Source: Schistosoma haematobium (Eukaryota; Platyhelminthes; Trematoda; Strigeidida; Schistosomatidae). Taken from it: 64,000 nt of DNA. The stretch spans positions 15,653,924 through 15,717,923 of the forward strand of contig NC_067202.1 of assembly GCF_000699445.3 (NCBI RefSeq), written 5' to 3'. The stretch's first letter is position 1. Each line of letters begins with the position of its first letter. Positions 1-13,400 of the stretch are shown in pieces. The notes beneath the pieces are model-generated. The model did no database searches, was not told the DNA's origin, and saw only the letters and a program-made list of their open reading frames with translations. Made by a program: the position numbers and the translations under genes.

Positions 1-71
1 ATTAATCAATTTTAATGACAGTGAAGAGTAGTACTAGACCATTAACTCGAATTAAATCAATCATTATTTAC

Positions 72-522
72 TTTGCAATTCCTCATCTGTGAATTTCGGA
101 AGATTCTTAGTTTCACGATCAGCTTTTCTATTGATTCGTTGTTGTTCATTTAGTTGTAAAGTTGGTGATTTTTCATTATTCAAATGAACTACTGAATCTC
201 TAACAATCGATTGAGAAACATCTTGAGAAACTGATGATACTGTTACATTTTCCTCTCCTATTACAACATCTAATCCCTCTTTTCCTTCTTCTTCTTCATC
301 ATCATCATCATCATCATCATCATCGTCAATACGATGTAATCGAAGACCTCTAAGTTCACGTTCCCAATGACGAGCATTGGTTGTAGCTTGAGCCAATTCA
401 CTTTCGAATTGACCAATTAAACGACGAGATGAATTTTCAGCCTTTTGTACCGTTGCCAAAGTATTTTCTGCTTCAGTTAATTCAGTTTGGCATTTTTCTT
501 TAAGTTTTTGTAATTCTTCAAC
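72..522 (-). CDS. SMC4: SMC4 exon 12 (coil, poly-acidic run)
   Basis: 451 nt. Acceptor ATTATTAG|GTTGAAG. Coiled coil through [16 protein letters not shown], then Asp10-Glu4 encoded by a GAT/GAA microsatellite, and an acidic segment ending KFTDEELQ. Donor CAAA|GTAAAT is proposed because reading on gives an immediate stop (TAA) while SMC4 should continue. The next exon is off the window. Confidence 0.85.
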
Positions 523-3500
523 CTAATAATAATAACACAATAAATAAGGTGCTACAGCAACTTGAACATAGATGTCCAGTACTAGGTTGCTTATAAATAG
601 ATTGACCGACTCTATTGTCCTAATCACTTTGAAAAATCCATTGAAACGATTAGTGAATATATTCACTTAACTTTTGCAGGTAATCGGCAAAACTTCCGTC
701 AATTATACCTGATATCTCTCTTAAATGGGGATGAGTAAATAAACTAGGTTTTTAAACAGGTTAGCCTCAAATGCCTTGTTGCGATCGAAGGTGGGGAGAG
801 TCAGCTCACTCATTCCAAATGCTCTCATATGGCCACGCGTATACAACCGCTGCCAACAAAGTCCTACTCATTCCGTTATCGCACTAGGGGTGTTGTTTAC
901 GAAATTGAGAGGAAGAAAAGCGAATACCCAACGCTTTAACCGAGTTGGTGAATATAGAGGATCCACTTAAGGGAGTGAGAAAACCCTGATTCCAAATCAA
1001 TGATGAATATGGGCTCCAGGATCCTTATTGAACAATTGGTGTATGAACCAGTTGTTGGTCACCGGCTACCATGGGACTGCATCTCCTTACGATGCTCCAC
1101 TGCCTTGTGGATCAGACCTTCAGGTTGAAGACTCGGGCTGTGGCCTCCTAAGAAAACCACCTGTTTTGGTTCGGGCACCCGGTCAGTATCACAGCCCTCA
1201 TACTAATTAATGATAACTGCTACTGGACTTATTGTTATTGTCTGTCGCATATGTATTTGTTGCCTCCTCGCACCAATGTTTATGTGTTCAAGTAAATAAA
1301 CAAATTTAAACAGGTTAAGTAAGTGCGATTGAGTGATTACTAAATAGTGACAAATACTATGTTTGTCTAGTCTTTTAGATGGATAGTAATCTATCAATCA
1401 CTAAAAGACTAATCAAACATGACATTCATCACTACTCAGTAATCAATCAGTTCTATTTTATTTTGTCAAAATCTTAGTTTGTTTACTGATGCCAATTCGA
1501 ATCCTACAAAGAGTATCAGTCCCCTCTAAATTACAAGTACAACTTGCTAGCGAGCCTCAATTAGCACGAAACCTAGGTCGATCAGGATCTCTTGTTGACC
1601 GCAGAGTAAGTCACTAAAATCACATTTAAATAAAAGAGAAATTAACTTTCTTGTTTTAATGAAACAGTTGTGTGCTTAATTTTTAGCTGGACCTAGGATA
1701 ATCAAGTTACACATTGTATTGAATTCACCAAATTTTGATATATGGAATTAGGTAGATTATGTATACAACACGATAGGCATACGGACGGTGTACACAACAT
1801 AAACCAAACACACTAGTATTGTAGTGAAGGAGAACACGGGTGAGGACAACCAAATTGTATTTAGGACAAATTACAGAATTACTTGGTAAAATAGAAAAAC
1901 CATATAGTAAATCGTTAATTTGCAAAATATTATTCTATCATATCAAACCGGACTGTTGCTTTTGCAAACATCAATCCATTGTCTCGCATTTCATTGTTCA
2001 TGCGATTTCTTACAAATTCCATTGTTTTCTCGCTCTTCTTTTCTTGATCTTCTCCATCTTCTGCTGCCAGACGTAACGTTCTTTTGACTCACGTTATATA
2101 CTACTCATATCAATATAAGTAGCACGCACCACACTCGTCCCCCCTTTTAACAAGTTGCTGTCGTAGTCTTTCTGATCTCCGTACCGCTGTGTTCTTTGGT
2201 GCTTTTCGTGATTCACACCCATGATGATCTTGAAACCATCTCTGTAGTTGACTAGCATTTACGCGCTTCTGCTTGTCTTCTCCCCGGATCGTGTAGACCG
2301 AGCCGCGTCTCTCCGTGATAACATACGGTCCTTCCCATTTTGAGGCCAGCTTCCCCGACCCTGCTCCCCCTGCTATGTTACTTTTTCGTTCTCTACACCT
2401 TACTAGGTCCCCCACTGCAAAGGGTTTCCACGTTCTCCTCTGTTGTTCTGCCTTCTTTGTGTCTGATATTTGTTTCTTTTCCACGTTCCTTATTGCCTCT
2501 CTACTCTCTTTTCTTAACCTTGTTGTCGTCCACTTCTGTTGTTGTGGCCAGGTCTTATTATGCATTGGAAGTCGTGGTTGTCTGCCATACATGAGCAAGA
2601 AAGGTGAATTCTTGGTTGTTCCTTGTGTGGAGGAACGATGTGCCAGCAAAATCAATGGTAACTCTTTCTCCCAATTTCCTCCTTTTGATGCTAACCATTC
2701 CTTTAACGTTCGATTGTTTCTCTCTGTAAGCCCGTTTGTCTGAGGATGATACGGTGTAGTTCGTATTCTCTTGATGCCAAACTGCTTTAAACGGGCTTTA
2801 AACTCGTCACTTTCAAAACAGGGACCCTGGTCAGTTAATATCATCTTCGGTATTCCGTGACACGCTACAATATGCCGGATTACCACCTCGGTCACTGTCC
2901 TTGCCCGCTGGTCTGCAATGGGTACGGCATCTACCCAACGTGTAGCATGTTCCGTCATCACTAACAGGTACTGGTTACCGCTCGCCGTCTGTGGAAACGG
3001 TCCCATCACATCCACCGACCATAGATCACCGACTGCGGTTACTGGGATTGACTGTAATGGCGGTTGTCTGTATCGATCGCTTTTCATTAGCTGACACTGC
3101 TGGCAGGTTAACACGTATTCAGCCACATCGTCTCTCATGCTCGGCCAGTATGCACTTTGTCGTAGTAAGTCCGTCGTTCTTGCGATGCCTGTATGTGCTA
3201 CCTGGTGACACTCGTGTATCACTTTACGCCGCCAGTCTTTCGGGATCACCGCCACCCAATTTTCATCATCGTCCTGCCAGGTCAGGACTCCATATGAGTT
3301 CACTCTCAGTCGTTCCTTTTGCCGAAGCAGCGTTATTACCTCCTTGTCCATTGTTCGTTTATCTACGTCTGCTCCCTCTTTTATCACTCTGATTACCTCT
3401 CGAAGGTTAGGGTCAGTTTTCTGCTGCCGGACGAGTTCTAATGGGTCTCCCTCTAAACTATTCACCGCGTATGCTGTTAATGGCAGGTCGGCTTCCATGT

Positions 3501-6500
3501 CTGGTCTTGACAAGTAATCCGCCATTACGTTTTCTTTTCCTGGAACATGGCCGATACTGAAATCGTATTCTTGCAGGCGTATCATCCATCGCGCCAACTT
3601 CCCTCGGGGGTCTCTTGCTGTTTTCAACCACTGCAGGGGTTTATGGTCGGTCTCAATGTGAAATCGTCTACCTAAGAGGTATGGTCTCCATTTTTCCACT
3701 GCCCACACGATCGCTAAACACTCCTTTTCGATGGTTGAATACTTCTGTTCAGCGGGTGTGAGGACGCGACTCGCATATTCCACCACTCTATCAGCCTGAC
3801 TCAACACAGCACCTATACCATGATCACTCGCGTCTGTGGCCACTGTAAACAGTCTTCCCGGTTCAGGCAGTCTAAGCGTCATCTGGCGATCGTCTAGCAT
3901 GTTTTTGATTCGGTTGAACGTTTGTTCGGCAGTCTCAGTCCACGTAAACTTGGTGCTGTTCAATAACTTATATAAGGGTGCTGCTATTTCGTTGAAATTC
4001 TTGACAAACCGACTGTAGAACGCCGCCCTTCCCAGGAACTGTCTCAACTTCCTTTTCGAATTAGGTACTGCAATATTTTTTATGGTAAGAATTTTCTCCG
4101 GCAATGGTTTTATTTCTCCATTTCCCACTTTATGTCCCAACAATGTGACGCTACTTTTCGCTATCTGCGACTTGTCCTTATTAATCCGAAGTCCAAATTC
4201 GTCAATTCGCTTTAAGACCGCTTCCACATGCTTGATGTGATCTGTTTCTGTTTGACTGTACACAACTACATCGTCGCCATATACCTCGACATTATCTAGA
4301 TTCTTGAGCAGTAGTGTCATTAATCTTCTGAACGTGAACGGTGCACCCGCCAACCCGAACGGCATTCGTTTAAATTGATACTGTTTATCACGTACAGTAA
4401 ACGCTGTCTTGCTTCGATCACTCTGTTTTATAGGCAGTTGCCAATAACCTGACCGTAAATCCAGCACTGTAAACACCGTGGCATTCTGTAGCCGATCTAA
4501 TGTTTCCACCACTGTTGGCATTGCACAAGGCTTCAGGTCTGTTATATTATTCAATTCTTTGAAGTCGACACAAAATCTATACTTTCCATTTGGTTTCTTT
4601 ACCAATAGTAACGGCGAGCTATACGGGCTGTCCGCTTCCTCAATTATACCTTCTTTTAACATTTCCTGGACCTGACGATTTACCTCGGCCCATAAATGCA
4701 CCGGGACACGACGTGTTGCAAATATATTTACTCGACTGTTCTTTATCGGTATTTCGTGCTTTACTCTGTCACAAAATCCATACGGCTCCCCATCTCCAGT
4801 GAATAGTTTCGCATACTTTTTGCATAACTCGTGAATGTTTGGTTTCTTTGACGAGACATCCGCTGCAACTCTTATTTCAGCCACTTCGCTACTTTCGTGT
4901 ATTGTCAATGGACCATATTTCGTGACCACCTTACCGCTTCTTAAGTCAACTATCGCTTTTACTTCTCTTAGGAAATTTGCTCCTAATATCGGTCTCGATA
5001 AGCTTGTGGTTACGACGAACGGAAAATTTATCTCAGCATCCCCCAACTTTACGATACTGTTAGATACGCCAAACACCTCTAACATATGGCCCCCTATCGT
5101 GTGGACAGCTAATGTACACGGCTTGATTCTCTTACATTGCTCTTTGCCTATTAACGATACTGCTGCACCTGTATCGATCAGACAAACTAAATCTCGCTCA
5201 TTTATGTTCACTCTCGTATATACTGCCCCTCTGTCTACTAACGCAACAATCCCCAGATTCCTAGGATAGAAAGAACACTCGTTGTAACGTCTAACATATC
5301 TGCGTCTTCGTCTTGTTGGACAGTTTATCTTCCAATGTCCTGTCCCTCCACAAGCGTAACATTTATCGTTCCTTTTATTGTTCACTCGTATTGCTGCAAT
5401 CTCACGCTCCAGCTCCTCAATCTTCTTCTCGACATTACTCATCTCCTGCTTTTCGCACCCGACCGGAGCTACTGTTCGCGTCATCAGCTGACGAGTCACC
5501 TTCGCCAGTTCACTGATATCCATCGGTTGCGCTGCGTTCACCAGTTTCAGCTGTTAGGAGACGGTGGCAGGCACACTCTCGATAAACTGTGACGCCAACA
5601 ACTGTGCCTCCGACTCCTTATCCAGACTCGGCAGCGCATGGCGTGACAATCTGGTAAGCTCCACAGCCAGCACCAGTGGGTCACCATCGACCGGCAACCT
5701 CGCCAGCCGGAACTTCTGCAGCGCGTCCTCCCTGTCCACCGGGCTGTCAAACTCCGCCGCCAACCGCTCCGTGACTGTCTCCCATGTCGTCTTCCCGCCA
5801 GCACCGTCCAAGCTGTCATACACAGCCTTCGCCCTGCCTCTCAGAAGCGTCCCCAGCACCACCAGCTTCGCCTTCGGCACCTTCACTCCCACCAGCTCCG
5901 CCACGGCCTCAAACTCCTTCAGGAAGCTCAGCACATCTCCGTCCTCAAACTCCTTCGGCCATGGAATCTTCATCCTTAGTAGAGGCAGCGACACCAAATG
6001 TAGTGAAGGAGAACACGGGTGAGGACAACCAAATTGTATTTAGGACAAATTACAGAATTACTTGGTAAAATAGAAAAACCATATAGTAAATCGTTAATTT
6101 GCAAAATATTATTCTATCATATCAAACCGGACTGTTGCTTTTGCAAACATCAATCCATTGTCTCGCATTTCATTGTTCATGCGATTTCTTACAAATTCCA
6201 TTGTTTTCTCGCTCTTCTTTTCTTGATCTTCTCCATCTTCTGCTGCCAGACGTAACGTTCTTTTGACTCACGTTATATACTACTTATATCAATATAAGTA
6301 GCACGCACCACAGTATTAATTCACTGTTTTAAATACTCATATTTCTAGCTCAATGTAGTGAGACAGGAAGGAGTTCGTAAGTGTGATCTATAGCGAGTTA
6401 AGACATCTGATTCTAGTTTCGATTTCCAATTTATCTTCATCTGACACTTGTGTTATTTCTGTTCATTATCAATTGCTTTCTCTAATACATGTAAATGCAT

Positions 6501-7418
6501 TGTATAAGCGCTTGCTGTGTTGTCACAACCCAACTCTTCACTTATGCTACTTCATAATTCTTCTAGTACAAAAACTATCTTGTGACCCCATAGAAACAAT
6601 TATAGACCGTTTAAATCATTGAAATTATTCAATTATGGATTTCAGAGTCAACTGTAAAGTTAGAAACATAACACACACATTATTATCAACCTATCCTCTT
6701 TTGTTCTTCTCTTTTCTCCAACTCTTCACTCATGCTACTTCATAATTCTTCTAGTACAAAAACTATCTTGTGACCCCATAGAAACAATTATAGACCGTTT
6801 AAATCATTGAAATTCCTCAATTATGGATTTCAGAGTCAAATGTAGAGTTAGAAACATAACACACACACACACACACACATTATTAGTAGCCATAGTAACA
6901 ACATTAATGTGACTACATTAAAATAACTTACTTCATTTTGAATATTTTGATAATCTAACATACAAGCACGTGCATCATCTTCTAATTGTTTTAATTTATT
7001 ATCAATATTCATTAATTTTGTTTTTAATAATTCTGCTTCATTTTCCATATTTTTTAATTTATCCATAGATTTTTGTTGATTACGTGTAACCGTTTTTAAA
7101 CTAACTTCTAATTTAGTTAATTCATCATTTGTCTATAAAGAAGATCAGAAAAAAACAACATAGAAATAATTACAATCATATAAATGTTAAGAGAATAATA
7201 ATGTCTGTAAAGTGTGAATTGAATTAGGGAACCAATTGAATATTCTTGGAAGAAAATAAGAGCTCTAACGAGTTCTGAGAACAGTGAGAAACAGTTTAGC
7301 CAATCAGTAACAATAAATAAAAGTTTTTCAGAAATATCTAGGAAATGATTAGATGACTGACTACCTATCCTCCGGCTATGTTTAGTAGGGTTCCAAGTGT
7401 CTAAGGTCATCTGAAATG

Positions 7419-7492
<74 letters not shown>

Positions 7493-10400
7493 TATTCCAT
7501 TTAAATCATTTACTTTCTCCATTTGACAACTAATCAGATCAGTAGTGGGATAATTTCTTATCTATAAATTAAAGTATAAGTAAAAAATTTCAAGGTCGTT
7601 ACTAAGGGACATACTGGATCTTATCCGTAAACTAGATTGAGACAACTCTTTCGTTGTATATTGAGTTAAGACTAGTGGTTGGACAAACCAAGAATGTTAC
7701 AAGGTATGTAAATGTGAATGAATTGTTAAATGGACATTGTATATTATCATAATGACTAACAAGTAGAATCTTGACGAGAATATCAGCTATTTGAGATCTT
7801 ATTAGATGGTATAACTAAAGTAAAGCAACTTTCAGGTCGCAGAGTGACTGAATGTACCACACTGTGTGTAACAAAAGTAAAATGGTTTTCTCAGAGAGTT
7901 GTTAACAGATTCATGGATCAATTTCAAATTGTCAAACGGAGTTAGATCAGTTTCAGTTGTGAACAACATCAAAATCTCAGTCAGTCAGCTACAACGTAGG
8001 ACCAGGCACATATATGCATCGGTCCAAGTTACCATAACGCATTAGCACAGCAAAATGAACACCAGATTCATAGAAGTAGTTAATTCAATGGTGGCAATAT
8101 ATAAAAGAAAGATTGCAATAAGGATATAGTACAGGAAGAAAGAATTAGTTCGTAAAAAGATAAGAAGCGATTTTAATCTCTTAGTTTAAGGGAAGACAGC
8201 GAGTGTATACACCTACGCCATTGTGATCGATTGTGAGCCATGTCACACACAGTCTCCAACCATTGGTTACGATAGCCACGCGGACCCCGACCAAGTAGTC
8301 TGTATCTACCAACATGGCTCAGACTAGAAGTTAGTGACTTTATGAACAGATGCCACGTTTTGGTTTGGCCGCCCTTAACTTTTTTCCGACCATCCCGAAC
8401 ACCGGTTAGCATTGCACGTCATGGTAATCGGTGTTCAGGCATACGTAACACGTGGTCCGACCATCTCAGTAGATGAAGATTTACTACCTCATCAATTGAT
8501 TTATCATCATCATTTCTTAATACCCTGTGTCTAACCTCACTATTACTTATTCGGTGATTCCAACAGATGTGAGCAATATTTATAAGGCATCTGTGGTCAA
8601 ATACTAGTAGCTTACGACTTTCTTCAACTCTTAATCTCCAGGTTTCGCAGCCGTAAATTAAAATAGAGAGAACCGCCGCGCAGTATACTCGTCCTTTTAT
8701 TGATAGACGGATATCTCGCCTTACGTCACGTAAGTTGGTAAAAGCCAAACGACCATTTTGAATCCGTGCTGAGATCTAAAAAGTATGTACAATGATTTTG
8801 AGCAATGCCACCCAAAGTCTTTGATCATTAGTTACAATAATTATACGAACGTCAACCAAGTAGTCTGCACCAACCAACATGGCTCAGTTCAATAGTAATT
8901 CTCCATGGATTAATGCCATGTTTTGGTTTTGTCCGCTACTAGCACTTTTCCAACCGACTGTTACATCAACCATCATCATACATTTCGAATAGATGAAGCA
9001 GAACATTGTTTGATAACAATTGTGAGACTTTGAAAGTGAAAACTCAATCATGTTATGCTGAAAACGAATATTTTAATAAAGGCCTTCTGATCAACCTTTT
9101 GAACAACTGTTTGAATAGATTAAATTCAAAATTACTTCAGTTGTATTGAAAAGAAATAATGTTGTGCGATGTAGAAACCATTTATACAATCTCAGGAAAA
9201 CTTGAGGTCACCCTGTTGACTATCAATTTCCTCTTTTGTTTAACTATTGCTAATCGGAAAACAAAGAATTCCACTTTTTGGATTAGAGAGATTATAGTTT
9301 TTTTTTTCTTTGGTGAGTATAAACAATTGCGAATCCGAAGACAAATGATTTCCATAATTTGGAAAGGAACTAATCAGCGACCTTATGTACCAATGGATAA
9401 ATCTTCTGACTGAACATTTGAATTGGTTTCCTAAACTTTTCTAACAACCTCAGGCTAAATCCACCCAACATGCTCATGGGAGAGAAGGCATGAAGTGTGA
9501 AAAGAACGCTTTACGTCTAATGTTAGTTCATGTACAGAAAGTCGAGGATATCTATAGCAGCAGTCCAGATGACCTAAGGCTTTTGGAACCCTACTAAGCA
9601 TAGCTGGAGGATAGGTAGTCATCTAATCATTTCCTAGATATTTCTGAAAAACTTCTATTTATTGCTATTGATTGGCTAAACTATTTCTCAGTGATCTTAG
9701 GACCCGTTAGAGTTTTTTTTCCAACAATATTCTGGATATACTCAACACCAATTCAAATTATTCTGTCTATTTAAAGCCATACAATTGTTGAACACAGATA
9801 ATCATAATAACTATTGACTATTTAGAAGATGTAAAAACCTTTACATATTTTGGCAGCATCATTGATGAGCATGGTAGATCGGATGCAGATGTGAAAGCAC
9901 GGATCGGTAAAGCAAGAGCAGAATATTTACAACTGAGGAACATCTGGAACTCAAAACAACTGTCAACCAACACCAAGGTCAGGATTTTCAATACAAATGT
10001 CAACACAGTTCTACAGTATGGGGCAGAAACCTGGAGAACTACAAAAGCCATCATTCAGAAGATACAGGTGTTTATTAACAGTTGTCTACGCAAAATACTT
10101 CGGATCCGTTGGCCGGACACTATTAGCAACAAACTGCTGTGGGAGAGAACAAACCAGATCCCAGCGGAGGAAGAAATCAAGAAGAAGTGCTGGAAGTGGA
10201 TAGGACACACATTGAGGAAAGCACCCAACTGCCTCACAAAGCAATTCTTCACATGGAATCCTCAGGGTCAAAAGAGAAGATGAAGACCAAAGAACACATT
10301 ACTCCGAGAAATGGAGATAGACATGAGGAAAAAGAACGAAAATTGGATAGAACTAGAAAGAAAGGCCGAGGACAGAGTGGGTTGGAGAATGCTGGTCAGC

Positions 10401-13400
10401 GGCCTATGCTCCATTAGGAGTAACAGGCGTAAGTAAGTAAGTAGCTAGTAGGTATTTAGCTACCAGTTTGTGATGAATTCAGTTAGTCAGTCTGATGATT
10501 TCAGTTGAATAAAATCTTTTTTTCTTAAAAAACACTCACAAAGAAACTTACATCTTTTATTTTCTTTTCCATAATATCAAGACGAGTTCTTACAGTAGCT
10601 AGTCGATCTGAACCAAAATTTAATAATTGATTTTTTAAAATTTCTAATTCTTCACGTTTTTTCGCGGCAATTGAACATTTTTGTTGTGTTAAATGTTCAA
10701 GTTTTTCTAATTGTTTTTCAAATTTTTTACGTTCAATATCGGATGGTCCTATTGATTTGACACGTTCTTCAGATTGTTTAACTTCATCTGTTAATGCTTT
10801 CAATTCAACATGTAAGCGAACACATTCATTCTTTAGAAAGAAAAAAATTATTATTAGTAGTAGTATTTTTCGGGTGAATTGAAATAGTGAACAGATTAAA
10901 GCCCCTAAATGCCCTGGTACGGCCGAGATTCCGCTCTCCCTCTTGAAATGTTCTCACATGGCCACGCGTTTACAGCCACTGCCAGGGAAGTCCTACTCAC
11001 TGCTTTCTCAAACCACGGGTGTTATTTATCAAATTGAGAGGACAAAAACCGAATGTCCGGCGCTTTAGCCGGGTTGGTGGATATGGAGGATCCATCTAGG
11101 GGAGTTCGAAAACCCTGATCCGAAACCAATAGTGTACGTCGGCTCTAGAATGGTGAGGGGACAAATGGCGTATGAATCATGTATTGGTCACCGGCTACCA
11201 TGAGACTGCATTTCCTTACGATGCTCCACTGCCTTGTGGATCAGACCCTCAGGTCAAAGGCTCTAAGTGTGGCCCTTAAAACAACCACCTGCTTCGGTTT
11301 GGTCACAGCCCTCACACATCAAATGAGATCTGTGTGTTCAAATAAATAAGTAAATAGAACAGATTAAGCACATAGATATTGGTGCAACGGGGTACCAGAC
11401 AAACATGCGACACACAAATCTCATTTGATTTACGTAAGGACCGTGATACTGACCGGGTGCCCAAACCTAAACAGGTGGTTTTATTAGGGGGCTACACCTG
11501 GAGCATTCGCCCTAAAGGTCTAATCCACAAGACAATGGAACGTTAGGAGATGCAGTCCCATGGTAGCCAGGATTGAGATCATAAATCGATCAATGCTAAA
11601 CCACCATTGAAAACCTGGAAGTACTAGACGGCCGAGACTGAAAATCCTGGTTTCGAATCACGAGCGCGGGATTGTGGATGTGTAGTGTTGAGGAGTCCCA
11701 TACTAGAACTTTCAGACTTTCAATGGTCGTCTAACAGTGATTGATTCATGATCTCAAGTGAAATATTTATCGCTACAGAAAATAATTTATTACATTACAA
11801 CAAATATACAGATTTCGACCATGTAATGGTACTTGAATGGAACAAATTATACGATTTGTGTTATATAGGAGAATTGATTTTAGCTAAAATGAATGAATAG
11901 AATAGATGTCGATAAAGATATACGCAACTGGATAAATGTGGTCGAGTGGTGGAATGGAGTGATATCTAAGACAAGACCGGTGAGACTATAATTTATGGAC
12001 ATACCAATCAGATTTAGGATAACTGGTCTTGGATTTTGGCGCGAAATTCATTCATCTATTTGCCTAAATAACATTTTTGTCATTATAACTGATGTCAGTT
12101 CGTGATGAAAACCCTAAATCTAATACCCAACTATAATCACCAACTAAAAATCATAATCCTGATTTCTCACACTGGTTTATAACCATCTGGTAATTAGGTG
12201 GATATTCTTAAGGTCACCAAGGAGTCACTCAAAGGTTGTCCAGGAATTATAGTCTCACCAACAAGACATTTTAGTCAGAGAAACAAGTTCTTATCATCAA
12301 CAATCTTATATATAAAATATTAAGAGAGAATAAACGTGATAAAATATCATAGGTGTTTGGAGGAAATCAATTTTGTAAGTCACTGACTCATCAATCAATT
12401 AATTAATGCTTGTCGATGTCATCTCTGTTAAAGAAAGCAAACGAAATCCTTACGTGGGTAGCAACATTGATAAAGCAGTGATTTGTTTAGTTATATAAAC
12501 ACATTACCATTGGCACCAACTTATATATATGCGCCACATAATGTTTTGTGTGCGGACTGGAATACTACCCGAGTGCCCAAACTAAAGTAGATGTCTTTCT
12601 TAATGGATCACTCCCTGATTTATCGACTAAGAAGTCTAATCCACATGACAGTGCATCAACGTTAAATGCAGTCTCATGGTAGCCGATGGCTAACAATAGG
12701 TTCATACGCCATTTGTTCCTTCGGGATCCTGGGGCTCATTTGCACCACTCGTTTGGAATCAGGATTTTTCGACCCTCCAAAGTGGACACTCCGTGCCCAC
12801 CAACCCCATTTAAACCCCACCGAACATCGGATTTTTCCCTCTCGATTCGGTAAACAACAACCTCTCCTCGAGAAGACAATGAGTACGACTTTCCAGGCAA
12901 TGGTATAAACGTGTGGCTATATGAGAGCATTTTGAGAGGGAGGGTAAAATCTCCTCAACATTGGCCGTATCAGGGCATTTGGGCGGTAAATGGTGATCAT
13001 TTCGATGGACTTCACATAGTCCACAATTTTCATCAAGACCAGTTTCCTGCGTCATCTTTCAACTACAGCTGTATTATTACTGATATGAAATTTCAATTAC
13101 TCATTGTGCGACGGGTACGAATTTGCATTTTAAATATAGAATAAATGAAATGTGGTTGGCAGTGGAATTCCGGACGTTTTATTTCGGAATCATCAGCTGA
13201 TTGTACTTGTATCCAAGAGTTGACTTTGACCCCAAGACTGATGAAACTTCAGTTAAAATATCAACGGGATAATCTAAATCACTTTAAATTGATTTGTAAG
13301 TGTATGTATTTCCCTGTTGCTTGTGTTAACAAATGCAATTAATCAAGCAGTTGGTTATTAATCTGGACTCTGTAGTTCAGTGGAGTAACGTGCTGAGAGT

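Larger units (their letters stand above)
1820..6312 (-). mobile_element. Ty3/Gypsy LTR retrotransposon, near intact, in SMC4 intron 11
   Basis: 4493 bp, bounded by two 314-bp LTRs (TG...CA) that differ at one site (2106 versus 6285), so the insertion is young. A 4-bp target duplication GTAT flanks it (1816-1819, 6313-6316). On the minus strand, TGGTGTCGCTGCC right after the 5' LTR is the likely primer-binding site, and AAAAGGGGGGACGAG just before the 3' LTR is the polypurine tract. Gag and pol occupy one frame, broken only by one TAA. The order protease-RT-RNase H-integrase defines Ty3/Gypsy. No env ORF. Same orientation as SMC4, so it is transcribed within the intron. GC content is visibly higher than the surrounding DNA. 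Confidence 0.97.

Noticed and set aside
1840..2076. 78-codon plus-strand frame present identically at 6019-6255
   Set aside because: Both lie in the LTRs, antisense to the element. Identity reflects LTR identity, not a duplicated gene.
2315..5592. Several plus-strand open frames of 60-144 codons across the Ty3/Gypsy element
   Set aside because: They are antisense to the intact Pol frame and have no motifs; openness follows from the GC-rich coding strand.
5547..5819. 90-codon Arg/Trp-rich minus-strand frame
   Set aside because: Overlaps the Gag frame in another phase with implausible composition; a frame shadow.
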